Below, piece by piece: positions 51,083-60,168 of a DNA stretch of 64,000 nucleotides. Position 1 is the stretch's first letter. Every line of letters starts with the position of its first letter. Source of the stretch: Fimenecus sp045593645 (GTDB taxonomy: Bacteria; Bacillota; Clostridia; Oscillospirales; Acutalibacteraceae); contig JAZNWZ010000130.1 of the NCBI GenBank assembly GCA_045593645.1, positions 124,001 through 188,000 on the forward strand. Reading direction: 5' to 3'. Both the position numbers and the translations under genes were made by a program. The notes under the pieces were generated by a model. It saw nothing but the letters and a program-made list of their open reading frames with translations, was not told where the DNA came from and ran no database searches.

Positions 51083-54037
51083 ATGGCTTCAAAAATACAG
51101 TTAGCGAGAGGTTCTCTTAAAGGTAAACAGACAACAAAGAAACTTTTACCTTCAGAAATGTTCTGGGTTGCAAGAACATCGGACCCTAATAACAAAAATG
51201 ATGAATTCACAAAATGGGACGAAGGTACTTTATATGTAGGTCGGCCATCTATCAATCTTGATAGACCTGATGAAGCACCTGTTCCTATTGCAGGCGCTCG
51301 TACATATTTTTCAGTTGTCCCAAGAGGCAATCTTTCAAGAGAGTCTTCAATCGAAAATACAACCTTCCAACACGCAATGGTTGGTGACTTGTATGTTTGG
51401 CAGAACGATGCAATTGATGGTTATTTCCATAATGTTGACGACTTCCGTAGAGATGACTTGTTGCTTATTGTTGATAACGGTGGTGACAGCAACATTTCAG
51501 ACGGCGGCGTAATTCTTGACCATTCTTTAATCAAATATATAAGAATCAATTCTTCGGGTGGTTATGCAGACGATGTTTACTTTACACAGGATGGTAAAGA
51601 GGACGGCACTCCTTGGGTTGACTTCGATGCAACAAATGTTCAAGACGCTTTGCTCGAACTTAATTGGGAAAAACTTATTTATAAAGGCGAGATTGCAACA
51701 AATGCTCAGATTCCAGTTAAGCCTACAATCGGTGGCTTGTATCTTATAAAGGCAGACCAATTAACATTCAACTCAGGCAAGGACGATGAGTTCTCTCCTG
51801 ATAAAGGTGACTTCGTTTATTGGAAACAACCTATCAACACTGATGTGACATCAGGTACTTGGGTTCAAATTACAAGTGGCTATACAAATGCTGATGAGAT
51901 TGATTATTACGACCACGATGACGACATCGATCTTTTCATAAGTGGCTTATATTCAACATTTGACCAAAGACATAAAGATTTATTTAATAACGCAAGTAAG
52001 AATGTTCGTGATATGCTTGACTTCTTGATGGCTCAAAAAGCACAACTTGATGAGCAAGGAAAAATTCCATTAAGTCAGTTGCACGACACTGTTCTTGGCA
52101 ATTTACAATTCAGAGGCGTTTGGAATCCTCTTAATAAAGTTGTTGATGTTGCAACTGAACTTGATACAGTTGACGGAAAGCAAACTCCAAAAGATTCTTC
52201 AATTCTCAATCCTCTCCCAGGGTGGGCAGCTTATGAAGATGGCGATACATTGGACCCAAACAATTATCACGGAGTAAATCACGGCGACTATTACACTGTT
52301 CAAACACAGGACGATATTCTCAATCTTCAGTATCACTTTGACTCAATTGATTTTGAATTGAACACAGGCGACTGGATTGTATTCTGTGACTCTGATGTTC
52401 TTGATGGAACTTCTGATGGCTCAAGCAATGCAAAGCACGGCTTCTGGACAAAAATTGATAACACTGACCGTTTGTCAGCTATGCAGTATATTATTGATGT
52501 TCAGAACAAAGATAACTTTTTCGTAACACACGAAATTGATGAAAGTGTATTGACATTAGTAGGTACACCTAAACTTAAAGGTCAGAATAAAATCGGTCTT
52601 GAGTTCTTAGGAAATAATACAGTTGCAATCACAGGTCGCGGACTTATCGACCAACTTGAATATGAAGACCCACTTCCAAACTTCTTGCCAAAATATGATG
52701 GCGTAAAAGGTACAGTAAAGAACTCTTATATTGAAGAAGAGGACGGTACTTATACAGGACAAGATCGTTTGGATCATATGAACGACTTTGCTTCACAGGC
52801 AAAGACAAGATTCCACTCAAATCTTGAAGTAGGTAATGTAAATGAATACCGCAACGCAAGAACTTATGGCAACATTACATTGTCACCTCATATCGTTGAT
52901 GTTGCTGATACACAAGACTATGTTAAGTCAGTTTTGAAATTTGAAGTTGATGCTTACGATGGTGATGAACTTAAGAGAAGAACAGTATCTTTAGTTGCAC
53001 CTGACGGCGGAGACGATTACGGTATCAATGAAGATAAAGCAGACGTTGAAACAAATGTTATGCTTCCTGAACATACATCAACTTTGATTGGTAAACTTGC
53101 CGGAATTGAGTTTGAAGTTGGAAGAGTTCTTAAATCAACAACTGAAGGCTACGCTGAAAGTACATCAATTGAAGAACATATTAACGATGAAGCAAACACA
53201 AACAATATGCACGACTCTATAAGCAATGTTGTTGAATTCCATTCACAAGTTGCTTCACCTATAAATCAATCTTTTGAGTATTACTTCGGAGATTGGAACA
53301 CAGGCGATGACCAAGGCTATTACAATGAGAATGACTTTGATGACGATGGTAATATGGCAAACAGATGGGGTGAAAACAAAATCCTTGCTCGCCTCGTAAA
53401 GAATATTCATCAAGTTCAATCAAATATTACTGTTATGTTGCCTTGTGAGTCAGGAACTCTTATTACAGAAGAGTTTATTGAAGACTTGTTCGGTTCAAAT
53501 GACGATACTTATTTGACAATGTTCGGAAAGTCAAAAACATCGCCTTCAGGAACTTTAATAAACACTCTTCAGAAGTCTCCTTTCCGTATGATTGATAATG
53601 CGTTGAGAACAAGACTTCTTAACTCACACGCAAATAAGTCTACAGTTGAAGCAGAAGCTGCGGCTCAGCAAGGCATCTCAAATGCTATTGCAAATGGCTA
53701 TGCTCCTGCAGTAAGAGATGGTACATTCAAGGCTTCAATTGAAAGAGACGCAACTTTGGTTGCAGAAACAGATATTATAGCAGGTAAGTTTGACGAAGAT
53801 GGAAATATTGTTGAAAAGAAATCAATCTTTGGCACAAATGCAATCGGCGTATCTGACCCAGATTATGGAACAATGCTTATTCACGGAGCAAGACGCAATT
53901 ACCCAGATGCGGAGCAGTATCGCGACCCAGCAACAGGTTTGCCTACTCTCCCAGTTGATGTTGTAGTTGACGCACCTAATGAAGGTGGCGTATTGATAAC
54001 AAGTGATTCCGTTGTAAGTGGCGGTGTCTGGAGATAA
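51083..54037 (+). CDS. Tail-fibre/adhesin protein (984 aa)
   Basis: The N-terminus SKIQLARGSLKGKQTTKKLL followed by PSEMFW matches the start of the next gene and the generic phage-fibre opening (K-I-Q-x-x-R-G...GEL). Residues about 322-348 (GKIPLSQLHDTVLGNLQFRG) and about 533 (FLPKYDGVKG) are further blocks shared with the neighbours. The rest is Asp-rich and beta-rich, with a helical region near the C-terminus and a final Gly/Val-rich strand. It is likely a receptor-binding fibre. Confidence 0.7.
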   Translation: MASKIQLARGSLKGKQTTKKLLPSEMFWVARTSDPNNKNDEFTKWDEGTLYVGRPSINLDRPDEAPVPIAGARTYFSVVPRGNLSRESSIENTTFQHAMVGDLYVWQNDAIDGYFHNVDDFRRDDLLLIVDNGGDSNISDGGVILDHSLIKYIRINSSGGYADDVYFTQDGKEDGTPWVDFDATNVQDALLELNWEKLIYKGEIATNAQIPVKPTIGGLYLIKADQLTFNSGKDDEFSPDKGDFVYWKQPINTDVTSGTWVQITSGYTNADEIDYYDHDDDIDLFISGLYSTFDQRHKDLFNNASKNVRDMLDFLMAQKAQLDEQGKIPLSQLHDTVLGNLQFRGVWNPLNKVVDVATELDTVDGKQTPKDSSILNPLPGWAAYEDGDTLDPNNYHGVNHGDYYTVQTQDDILNLQYHFDSIDFELNTGDWIVFCDSDVLDGTSDGSSNAKHGFWTKIDNTDRLSAMQYIIDVQNKDNFFVTHEIDESVLTLVGTPKLKGQNKIGLEFLGNNTVAITGRGLIDQLEYEDPLPNFLPKYDGVKGTVKNSYIEEEDGTYTGQDRLDHMNDFASQAKTRFHSNLEVGNVNEYRNARTYGNITLSPHIVDVADTQDYVKSVLKFEVDAYDGDELKRRTVSLVAPDGGDDYGINEDKADVETNVMLPEHTSTLIGKLAGIEFEVGRVLKSTTEGYAESTSIEEHINDEANTNNMHDSISNVVEFHSQVASPINQSFEYYFGDWNTGDDQGYYNENDFDDDGNMANRWGENKILARLVKNIHQVQSNITVMLPCESGTLITEEFIEDLFGSNDDTYLTMFGKSKTSPSGTLINTLQKSPFRMIDNALRTRLLNSHANKSTVEAEAAAQQGISNAIANGYAPAVRDGTFKASIERDATLVAETDIIAGKFDEDGNIVEKKSIFGTNAIGVSDPDYGTMLIHGARRNYPDAEQYRDPATGLPTLPVDVVVDAPNEGGVLITSDSVVSGGVWR

Positions 54038-54042
54038 CAATA

Positions 54043-54052
54043 ACTAAATATA
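54043..54052 (+). promoter_or_regulatory. Late motif ACTAAATATA
   Basis: ACTAAATATAAAGAGGA, identical to the block before the minus-strand gene at 34968, precedes ATG 54066. Confidence 0.65.
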
Positions 54053-54065
54053 AAGAGGATAAAAG

Positions 54066-56336
54066 ATGGCTAAACATTATAATAAAATTCAAGTCGCAAG
54101 AGGTGACAGAAGTAAAAAATTACCACTTCTTGGTGAGTTGTTTTATGATTACGATAGTAAAAGTGTTTTCATAGGTGTTGCAAAATCAGGCACTATTCCT
54201 GAAGGCACCCACCCTTATGAATGGAAACGCTTCGGTGGTTTTGATAGCATTGTAATTAAAGGTACAATTGGTAGTGATGCAGATTACGCTGCATTAAATG
54301 GACACCTTCTCCCAGGTGATGCATATATCGTAACTGCACCAATCAATGTTGAACAAAAAGAAATTATTTTTGATGGTGAAGGTAATGCAACAAGAGGAAA
54401 GAACTATCGTACTTATGACGACTTCTTCAAGGCAGGACAAATAATTGTTTATTGTTCTGAAGACTTGAGTTCACTTCCTAATGCTGCTGTTTATGGTGCT
54501 AACGCATCGGGCGCTGGTTTTATTCCACTTTCAGGCGGACAGAACGCATCAGATATTGAAAACGATGTAAAGTTCCAGCCTGTAGCAGCAGTTGCTGCTG
54601 ACCCAGACGATACTGCTGCAAATGCAACAGGTCTTAATAATGTTCAGTCTGCTCTTGACTACTTGTTTAATAACAAGATGGAATATAAAGGTAAGTTTGA
54701 TACTGTAAACTTTACAGGTACACTTACAAAGACTGGAAACACAACAGTAGAAGATACAGTAATCAATGCAATTGCATCTATGCAGGCTCTTAACCCAGGT
54801 GAGTGGATAATTTATAATGGTCCTACAAAGAGTATTACAGTTATCAACGGCGATGCAGAAGAAACTTACATATTGAAAAAGAACACAGCAATTGTTATGA
54901 GTGCAACTGTTGTTGATAGTGTCAATTCTGAAACAGGAAACGCTGAAGGCGGCCTTGATAAGATTGTTAGTTGCTTCCCACTTGGTGCTGCTGATGCAAA
55001 CGACATTGAGTTTGCGTTTACTGATAAAAGAAAGTCAATCGAAGGCACATCTGAGGTTAAAACTAAAACTGTTGCAGGTACTGCTACAACACTCAATCCT
55101 GCTGACAGCGTTGATGGACAAGTTGATGACCAAGTAACATCTGTTACACAGGCTCTTGATGTTCTTCATCAAACAAAAGCTGACTTAAATGCTGAAGGTA
55201 AAATTCCTTTATCACAGATTCCTAATACATTCGTTGGTGCTCTTCAGTATATTGGTACTGTAAACCTTAATGGTACAACTGTTACAGAGATGACTGCTGT
55301 TCAGTTTGCTGAAGCAATGGCTGCTTTGAATGGCACTGACTCAATGGAGAAACCTCTCGAAGGTGAAGAAGCAAATACACAGTTCCAAAGAGTTGACGCA
55401 GGTGACTATGTAATTGTAAAAGTTTCAGGAAGCACAAATGTTTCTGATGAAGCAGGTACAACAAGTCCTCGTAAATCACAGGTTAAAGTTATTACAGGTT
55501 CAGGCGCAAATGACTTCTTCCTTGTATCAGAAGGTGACCACGTAATTTGTAATAGCGTAACTTACGATGATGATGGTGATATCACAGCAGTTAAACTTGA
55601 CCACCTTGATACATCTTCAAGAGTTGATGCTGTAAACGGAATGACAGCAGAAGTTGATGTTGTAGGTAATATCAGAGAAGATGTTGATATATCAAAAACA
55701 TCAACTGCAGACTTAAATGACTACCCAGAAGTTGTCGTAACTAATGACCTCGTAACTCATCAGATTAAGATTACAATTCCTAACGCTGTTCTTGCTCCTA
55801 GCAATATTGCAAAGAATGCAATTCCTGTAGGAAATGGCGGTAAAGAACTTCTTCAGTCAGAAGTAAGCATCAATGGAATTGAAAACGATTCTCTTTATCA
55901 TACAGACGATTCAGCACACAACACAGAACTTGCTGGTAAAACAGCAGCTGGTGATGAAGTTGTAGTTGAATTCCCAGATGCAAGTGGTAAGATGGCTGTT
56001 ACATCAGAAGGCGAAGGTACTGAGGACTTCATTCCAAAATATGACGCTTATGGCAACTTAATTGACTCTGATGTTTCACAGAATACTGCGGCTGAAAAGT
56101 TTGATATTTATGATAAGAACGGAAACAAGATCGTAACTATCAACTATAATGACCTTGCTAATCTTATCAACTTCCACAGAGCTGGCGCAAATAACACAAC
56201 AGTTGAAGTTGTTCGTCGTTACGATGAAGTTGATGCTACATCAGGAAAGAAGTTTACTGATATAAGAAATTACGATGAAAACACTCATACAACACTTGAT
56301 GATTGTTCAACAATTGATGGTGGTGAATGGGTATAA
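54066..56336 (+). CDS. Tail-fibre/adhesin protein (756 aa)
   Basis: It begins NKIQVARGDRSKKLPLLGEL, the fibre opening shared with the preceding gene. At residues 374-400 GKIPLSQIPNTFVGALQY and near 655 FIPKYDAYGNLIDSD repeat its neighbours' blocks. It is rich in Thr, Ala and Asp and is largely beta. A late promoter and a strong terminator make it a single transcription unit. It probably forms a distal fibre or alternative adhesin. Confidence 0.7.
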   Translation: MAKHYNKIQVARGDRSKKLPLLGELFYDYDSKSVFIGVAKSGTIPEGTHPYEWKRFGGFDSIVIKGTIGSDADYAALNGHLLPGDAYIVTAPINVEQKEIIFDGEGNATRGKNYRTYDDFFKAGQIIVYCSEDLSSLPNAAVYGANASGAGFIPLSGGQNASDIENDVKFQPVAAVAADPDDTAANATGLNNVQSALDYLFNNKMEYKGKFDTVNFTGTLTKTGNTTVEDTVINAIASMQALNPGEWIIYNGPTKSITVINGDAEETYILKKNTAIVMSATVVDSVNSETGNAEGGLDKIVSCFPLGAADANDIEFAFTDKRKSIEGTSEVKTKTVAGTATTLNPADSVDGQVDDQVTSVTQALDVLHQTKADLNAEGKIPLSQIPNTFVGALQYIGTVNLNGTTVTEMTAVQFAEAMAALNGTDSMEKPLEGEEANTQFQRVDAGDYVIVKVSGSTNVSDEAGTTSPRKSQVKVITGSGANDFFLVSEGDHVICNSVTYDDDGDITAVKLDHLDTSSRVDAVNGMTAEVDVVGNIREDVDISKTSTADLNDYPEVVVTNDLVTHQIKITIPNAVLAPSNIAKNAIPVGNGGKELLQSEVSINGIENDSLYHTDDSAHNTELAGKTAAGDEVVVEFPDASGKMAVTSEGEGTEDFIPKYDAYGNLIDSDVSQNTAAEKFDIYDKNGNKIVTINYNDLANLINFHRAGANNTTVEVVRRYDEVDATSGKKFTDIRNYDENTHTTLDDCSTIDGGEWV

Positions 56337-56340
56337 TTCA

Positions 56341-56352
56341 GTTAATATAATT
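56341..56352 (+). promoter_or_regulatory. GTTAATATAATT motif after the fibre gene
   Basis: The same twelve bases as at 6570 and 28198 (there on the minus strand). Here a terminator lies between it and the next gene, so its role is unclear. Confidence 0.25.
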
Positions 56353-56364
56353 TAGAAACTTCAG

Positions 56365-56386
56365 GCGGGCTTCGGTCCGCTTTTTT
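56365..56386 (+). terminator. Rho-independent terminator
   Basis: GCGGGC and GTCCGC pair (one G-U) around TTCG, followed by TTTTTT. It closes the tail-fibre operon. Confidence 0.85.
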
Positions 56387-56407
56387 ATTCAAATGGAAAG
56401 TACGAAA

Positions 56408-56584
56408 ATGAAACAGAAGATTACAGTTAGATGGTTTGACGGATTTAAGAGAGACTTCTTTCCTGTTGAATATGAGTTCGGCAATTCTTATTTGTGGATG
56501 AAGTTTGAAGATAAAGAAGAATGGATTCCACTTGTACAGATAAGAAATATTAAGACTTCTGAAATTAAGGAGATAAAAAAATGA
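56408..56584 (+). CDS. Small hypothetical protein (58 aa)
   Basis: ATG 56408 has GGAAAG eight bases upstream; ATG 56393 has none. The product is basic, aromatic and beta (ITVRWFDGFKRDFFPVEYEF). Its stop overlaps the start of the exported-protein gene (ATGA), so the two are coupled. Function unknown. Confidence 0.55.
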   Translation: MKQKITVRWFDGFKRDFFPVEYEFGNSYLWMKFEDKEEWIPLVQIRNIKTSEIKEIKK

Positions 56585-56985
56585 AAAAGTTTTTGAGCTT
56601 TATTTTCGCTTTCGTTCTTATGACATCGGTTTTTGCAACTTCTTATAAGGTTGTAAATATTACAGGAAAAGTCTTTGTGAATAATGCTCAAGTTGAGATT
56701 GAACAAGTTTTGGACGACGAAGATGTTCTTAATGTAAGACCTCAGGCAGCAATCACTTTACAGCCAATTGATAAAATCGAAAAGAGAACTTTCAAAAGTG
56801 CTAACAATCATATAACTGTAAAAGATGCTTGGGTACAATCTGCTATCGGAAAAGGTGGTCTTAAGAAGATGAAAATTGCAGATGCAAGTCATATTGCACC
56901 ACCTGTAGATAGACCTCGAGAGGCAGTTGCAACAGCTGCATCACGAGCTTCTGAAGCAAAAGAAGATTTTGAATGGGATGAATAG
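56581..56985 (+). CDS. Exported protein with FecR-like domain (134 aa)
   Basis: A signal peptide of about 19 residues (MKKFLSFIFAFVLMTSVFA) precedes a small beta domain (VVNITGKVFVNNAQVEIEQVL, VLNVRPQAAITL) with the rhythm of FecR-like modules. An Ala/Glu-rich acidic tail follows. It is probably periplasmic or surface-located and could act in envelope modification or superinfection control. AAGGAG lies upstream. Confidence 0.6.
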   Translation: MKKFLSFIFAFVLMTSVFATSYKVVNITGKVFVNNAQVEIEQVLDDEDVLNVRPQAAITLQPIDKIEKRTFKSANNHITVKDAWVQSAIGKGGLKKMKIADASHIAPPVDRPREAVATAASRASEAKEDFEWDE

Positions 56986-57005
56986 TTTTACGAAGTGAAA
57001 AAATT

Positions 57006-57030
57006 GGCGGGCTTATTGCCCGCCTTTTTT
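57006..57030. terminator. Bidirectional terminator
   Basis: GGCGGGC and GCCCGCC form a seven-pair stem with loop TTATT, followed by TTTTTT on the plus strand and an A-rich flank giving a T-run on the minus strand. It separates convergent genes. Confidence 0.85.
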
Positions 57031-57367
57031 ATTTGTTATACCAGCAAACACATTCAATTTTGTCTTCAAGTTCTTTTGGGATTTTATAATCAACTGTTCT
57101 GTGGTCGCCTCTTATAAGACCAAGGTCGCTAAAGCCGATAATATCACCCGCGCCCATTTCACATTTTTCACGAACAGGCTCAAGAACTGACCAAACACTT
57201 CTTTCATCGTTGCTCCAACAACTTGGGATTTCTTTATCTTCTTTGAAAACAAAAACACCTGAGCCGTCTGATGGCAAAAAGCACGAAGAATGAACACAGT
57301 CCATAAACTCTTCAACTGTCATTACATCGCCAATGTCTTCTGCTTTCTTTACTTCTTCTATTGTCAT
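57029..57367 (-). CDS. Hypothetical acidic protein (112 aa)
   Basis: No family recognised. The N-terminus is helical, followed by a Ser/Cys-rich beta region with several Cys (DCVHSSCFLPSDGSG, IECVCWYNK) that could bind metal. GGAG precedes the ATG. It lies just downstream of the VWA gene, after a terminator hairpin that may leak. Confidence 0.55.
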   Translation of the reverse strand: MTIEEVKKAEDIGDVMTVEEFMDCVHSSCFLPSDGSGVFVFKEDKEIPSCWSNDERSVWSVLEPVREKCEMGAGDIIGFSDLGLIRGDHRTVDYKIPKELEDKIECVCWYNK

Positions 57368-57380
57368 ATTTTCTCCAAAA

Positions 57381-57404
57381 GAAAACGGGCCGTTGCCGAC
57401 CCGT
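57381..57404 (-). terminator. Terminator or attenuator after the VWA gene
   Basis: Minus-strand ACGGGtCG and CGgCCCGT pair with one mismatch around GCAA, followed by TTTTCTTTT. The next gene's GGAG starts right after it, so partial read-through is likely. Confidence 0.65.
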
Positions 57405-57410
57405 CTTTTA

Positions 57411-59240
57411 TTAGTTTACTGAAAGTACTTTCATTTTCTGAATCTTTGATGAAGGGTTTCCACGGCAAGCTTCAAGCAAAGCCTGTTTTCCGTCCATTCC
57501 GCCCCAGCAGATTCCAAATACATCTGATTTCAAGGTGTTGATTATTTCAACCCAGCGGTTGAGGTAATCTTCGAAGTCAGAGATTACGAACAGCTTGTCA
57601 GCATCTGATTTAAGGTACTTCTTTGCATATTCAATTCCTGAAGCAATTTCAGTACCACCACCTCTGTGGATTTTATCTTCGAACTCATTGAACTTGATGT
57701 CGTCAACGAGGTCAGTGTCCCAAAGGATAATTCTTGAATTGTAACCGAAGTTTCTGCGGTACTTTTTCAACTCTGTAAGAAGAGCCTTAACTAAGTCAAT
57801 GTCAACTGAGCCTGAAACATCAATTACTGCAATCAAGTTTCCTGGGCGGTAAACCTGCTGAATTGTTGTTCTCATTCTCATTACACCACCTGAAGTCTTA
57901 CCTCTGTTGTAGTTGTAAAGTGGGTCCTGCTTTTCGTAGGTTACTGCATTTCCGATACAACACTTTTCGATGAAGTTTCTAACTTCTTTATCAAGAACAC
58001 GGTTTGTTTCAAGCCCTTCAGCACCACCTCTTGAGTGACCGCTTCCAATTCCTGCACCGAAGTTTGCAGCTGTATCAGCAGGTTCCCAAGTATCGTCATC
58101 CCCGTCTTCAGGACCATTTTCTGCGGCAGCTTTTGCTTTTGCTTCAGCTCCCTTTTTGATGGCTTCCTTAGTTTCGTTTGACAAACTTACCTGCTTTCTC
58201 TGAGCGTTTTTGATTGCAGAAGCTTTAACCTTTCCTTCACCATTTCCGCCCTTGCCGTCTTTCTTTTTCTTATCTCCGTCTCCGTCTCCAGAGCCGTCCT
58301 TCTTGTCCTTGCCTTTTCCTTTTTTGTCAGACTTTTTGCCCTTGCCATTTCCGTTGCCGTCCTTTTCCTGTCCGTCACCGTCCTGTGGCTGACCGTTGCC
58401 TGAGCTTCCGCCCTGACCCTGACCTTGTCCCTGACCCTGTGAATTACCCTGCTGTCCCTGACCTTGCTGTCCCTGCTGTTGCATTTGCTGCTGCATATTC
58501 TGCAAAGCCTGACTAATCATCTGCTGCATATCGAGCTGCTGATTAAGGTTGTCCATAAAGTCGTTAGGATTTGAAAGCATCAACTGAATGTAAGCCTGCC
58601 AGTTCATTCCGAGTGGGAAGTTGAAATATTCAGGATGCATTCCCTTACAGCTTTCAAGAACTTTTTCTGTGTCAGAAAGTTCCTTCTTGAGGTTTTCAAA
58701 CAACTCATCAGGAATATCTTCCATACGGTTGATTGTTGCAACCATCTGACCTACTGAAATATTTTCGTACTGAACTTTCCAATCATCTCCGCCACCGAAG
58801 TACTTTGAGTTGATTTCCAAGTCCATTGCAACATTTTCAATCTGTGAACCGAAAGCATCAAGCAAAGCTTCGTCATCGATGTTTTCATCGTTTTCGATCT
58901 TTGCCTTGAAAGCACCCCATTTTGAACGGAGTTGCTTCTTAATCTGTTCGTGTTTTGTTTTTGTGTCCTTCAAGTGCTGAAAAATACAGTGTCCGTTTTC
59001 GTGAAGGTCAAGCGGAATTGATGCATAATCAGGAAGGTCAGAAGGAAGGATAATCTGATAAATACCTGTAGGTGAACGAGTTGAAGCGGCAGGAGCCTCT
59101 CCCAAAACTTCGTCAACATATTCGTGAACAAGAGTACCCATCTGGGCCTTAACCTTGTCATAAATTGCAGGTTTTACTGCCTTGCGCTCAGGGAGAAGAG
59201 CGAGCAATTCTTCTTTTTTCTGTTCAAGTGTTTTAGTCAT
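57411..59240 (-). CDS. VWA-domain protein with N-terminal HExxH metallopeptidase-like region (DUF2201 type)
   Basis: A 609-residue protein. H80-E81-N-G-H84 is an HExxH zinc site in a helical N-terminal domain, as in the putative metallopeptidase part of DUF2201 proteins. Residues about 246-335 are a Gln/Gly then Lys/Gly/Asp low-complexity linker. The C-terminal domain is VWA-like, with the MIDAS motif DVSGSV at about 475 and later a conserved Thr in GGGTEI. Such proteins work with MoxR AAA+ ATPases, one of which is encoded 2.5 kb upstream on the same strand. It has its own early promoter and GGAGG. Confidence 0.85.
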   Translation of the reverse strand: MTKTLEQKKEELLALLPERKAVKPAIYDKVKAQMGTLVHEYVDEVLGEAPAASTRSPTGIYQIILPSDLPDYASIPLDLHENGHCIFQHLKDTKTKHEQIKKQLRSKWGAFKAKIENDENIDDEALLDAFGSQIENVAMDLEINSKYFGGGDDWKVQYENISVGQMVATINRMEDIPDELFENLKKELSDTEKVLESCKGMHPEYFNFPLGMNWQAYIQLMLSNPNDFMDNLNQQLDMQQMISQALQNMQQQMQQQGQQGQGQQGNSQGQGQGQGQGGSSGNGQPQDGDGQEKDGNGNGKGKKSDKKGKGKDKKDGSGDGDGDKKKKDGKGGNGEGKVKASAIKNAQRKQVSLSNETKEAIKKGAEAKAKAAAENGPEDGDDDTWEPADTAANFGAGIGSGHSRGGAEGLETNRVLDKEVRNFIEKCCIGNAVTYEKQDPLYNYNRGKTSGGVMRMRTTIQQVYRPGNLIAVIDVSGSVDIDLVKALLTELKKYRRNFGYNSRIILWDTDLVDDIKFNEFEDKIHRGGGTEIASGIEYAKKYLKSDADKLFVISDFEDYLNRWVEIINTLKSDVFGICWGGMDGKQALLEACRGNPSSKIQKMKVLSVN

Positions 59241-59260
59241 AATTTCCTCCTGACAATAAT

Positions 59261-59289
59261 AATATAAAGAAGGTTTAGGAGAAGTTTAA
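59261..59289 (-). promoter_or_regulatory. Early promoter TTAAAC-N17-TATATT
   Basis: TTAAAC (59289-59284) and TATATT (59266-59261) with 17-base spacing on the minus strand, 20 bases upstream of ATG 59240. It lets the VWA gene be expressed apart from the paralog array. Confidence 0.75.
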
Positions 59290-59301
59290 TTTTTATGAAA
59301 A

Positions 59302-59805
59302 TTATTGCAAATATTTTGGTGGAATTCCTGTACTTTTCAGGATTTCTTCTTTTGCCGCAGCAATAAGCTGATCTTCAGCTGAAGGCCCAAAAGCTGTATC
59401 AAGATCTACTTCTGATAATGCTTGCCAATTTATATTAAGTTTCATAGGTTTAGGCTTAAATTCATAATCACTTATATTAAGTGAGTAAAGCCCATAATAA
59501 GGAATTGTTTCACTATCTAAGCAGTTTGACAAATCCTCATCTTCGATAATATCTATGAATGTAAGACTTTCAAAAAACTTTGGGTCGACATTATCAAGTA
59601 TATAAATAACTAAAGACTCTGTAAGTATAATGCCTTCTGGGTCATATACTTTTGCGTCTAAAAAGTCTTGTATGCATTTCTTGAGGTCATTGGCTATTTT
59701 AGGTACATCGTCAGTATAATATGGGTTGAAAGTTGTTTGATAATCATCGTGGGTTACAGTACCAACTCTTCCATTATATACTTGTATGTTCTTAAATGAG
59801 TCCAT
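59302..59805 (-). CDS. Paralog array member 6 (167 aa)
   Basis: It begins near IQVYNGRVGTV and contains VIYILDNVDPKFFESLTFIDIIED, which aligns with the same block in the adjacent member 5 (CIDNIDPEIFNDIDAFIVED) and more distantly with the WLxDxxPTIFD block of members 1-3. A 50-residue C-terminal extension, ending in a helix, is unique. The ATG directly follows the previous TAA. Function unknown. Confidence 0.65.
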   Translation of the reverse strand: MDSFKNIQVYNGRVGTVTHDDYQTTFNPYYTDDVPKIANDLKKCIQDFLDAKVYDPEGIILTESLVIYILDNVDPKFFESLTFIDIIEDEDLSNCLDSETIPYYGLYSLNISDYEFKPKPMKLNINWQALSEVDLDTAFGPSAEDQLIAAAKEEILKSTGIPPKYLQ

Positions 59806-60168
59806 TTACTTCCACTTTACCTCTCCTACAAAATGTCCTATATGTAAAGGCTGTTTATAAGGAATAGGAGTTGCTGCTTTACAATCGAGCGGCATATCGT
59901 CTTCAACAATAAAAGCGTCTATATCATTAAAAATTTCTGGGTCGATATTATCAATGCACCATCCCACAAAAGACTTTCTAATCTTTACGCTTGGGACCAT
60001 AATACCTTGTTCTTTTATATCATCAACAACCCATCTTATTTCATCAATCAAACCTATTAAGGAGTCGTCAGTATAAAAATAAAAAATGCTGCCCTTCCCA
60101 ATAGCTACAGGGTCTATTACGCCTACTTTATTATCAACTACTTGTATTTTTTCAAACTCATCATTCAT
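59806..60168 (-). CDS. Paralog array member 5 (120 aa)
   Basis: Shares with member 6 the N-terminal IQVVDNKVGVI block, a central helix and the segment IDNIDPEIFNDIDAFIVEDD, then CKAATPIPY. Its ATG overlaps the stop of member 4, and the only ribosome-like site (AAGGAC) lies inside member 4's last codons. Function unknown. Confidence 0.65.
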   Translation of the reverse strand: MNDEFEKIQVVDNKVGVIDPVAIGKGSIFYFYTDDSLIGLIDEIRWVVDDIKEQGIMVPSVKIRKSFVGWCIDNIDPEIFNDIDAFIVEDDMPLDCKAATPIPYKQPLHIGHFVGEVKWK

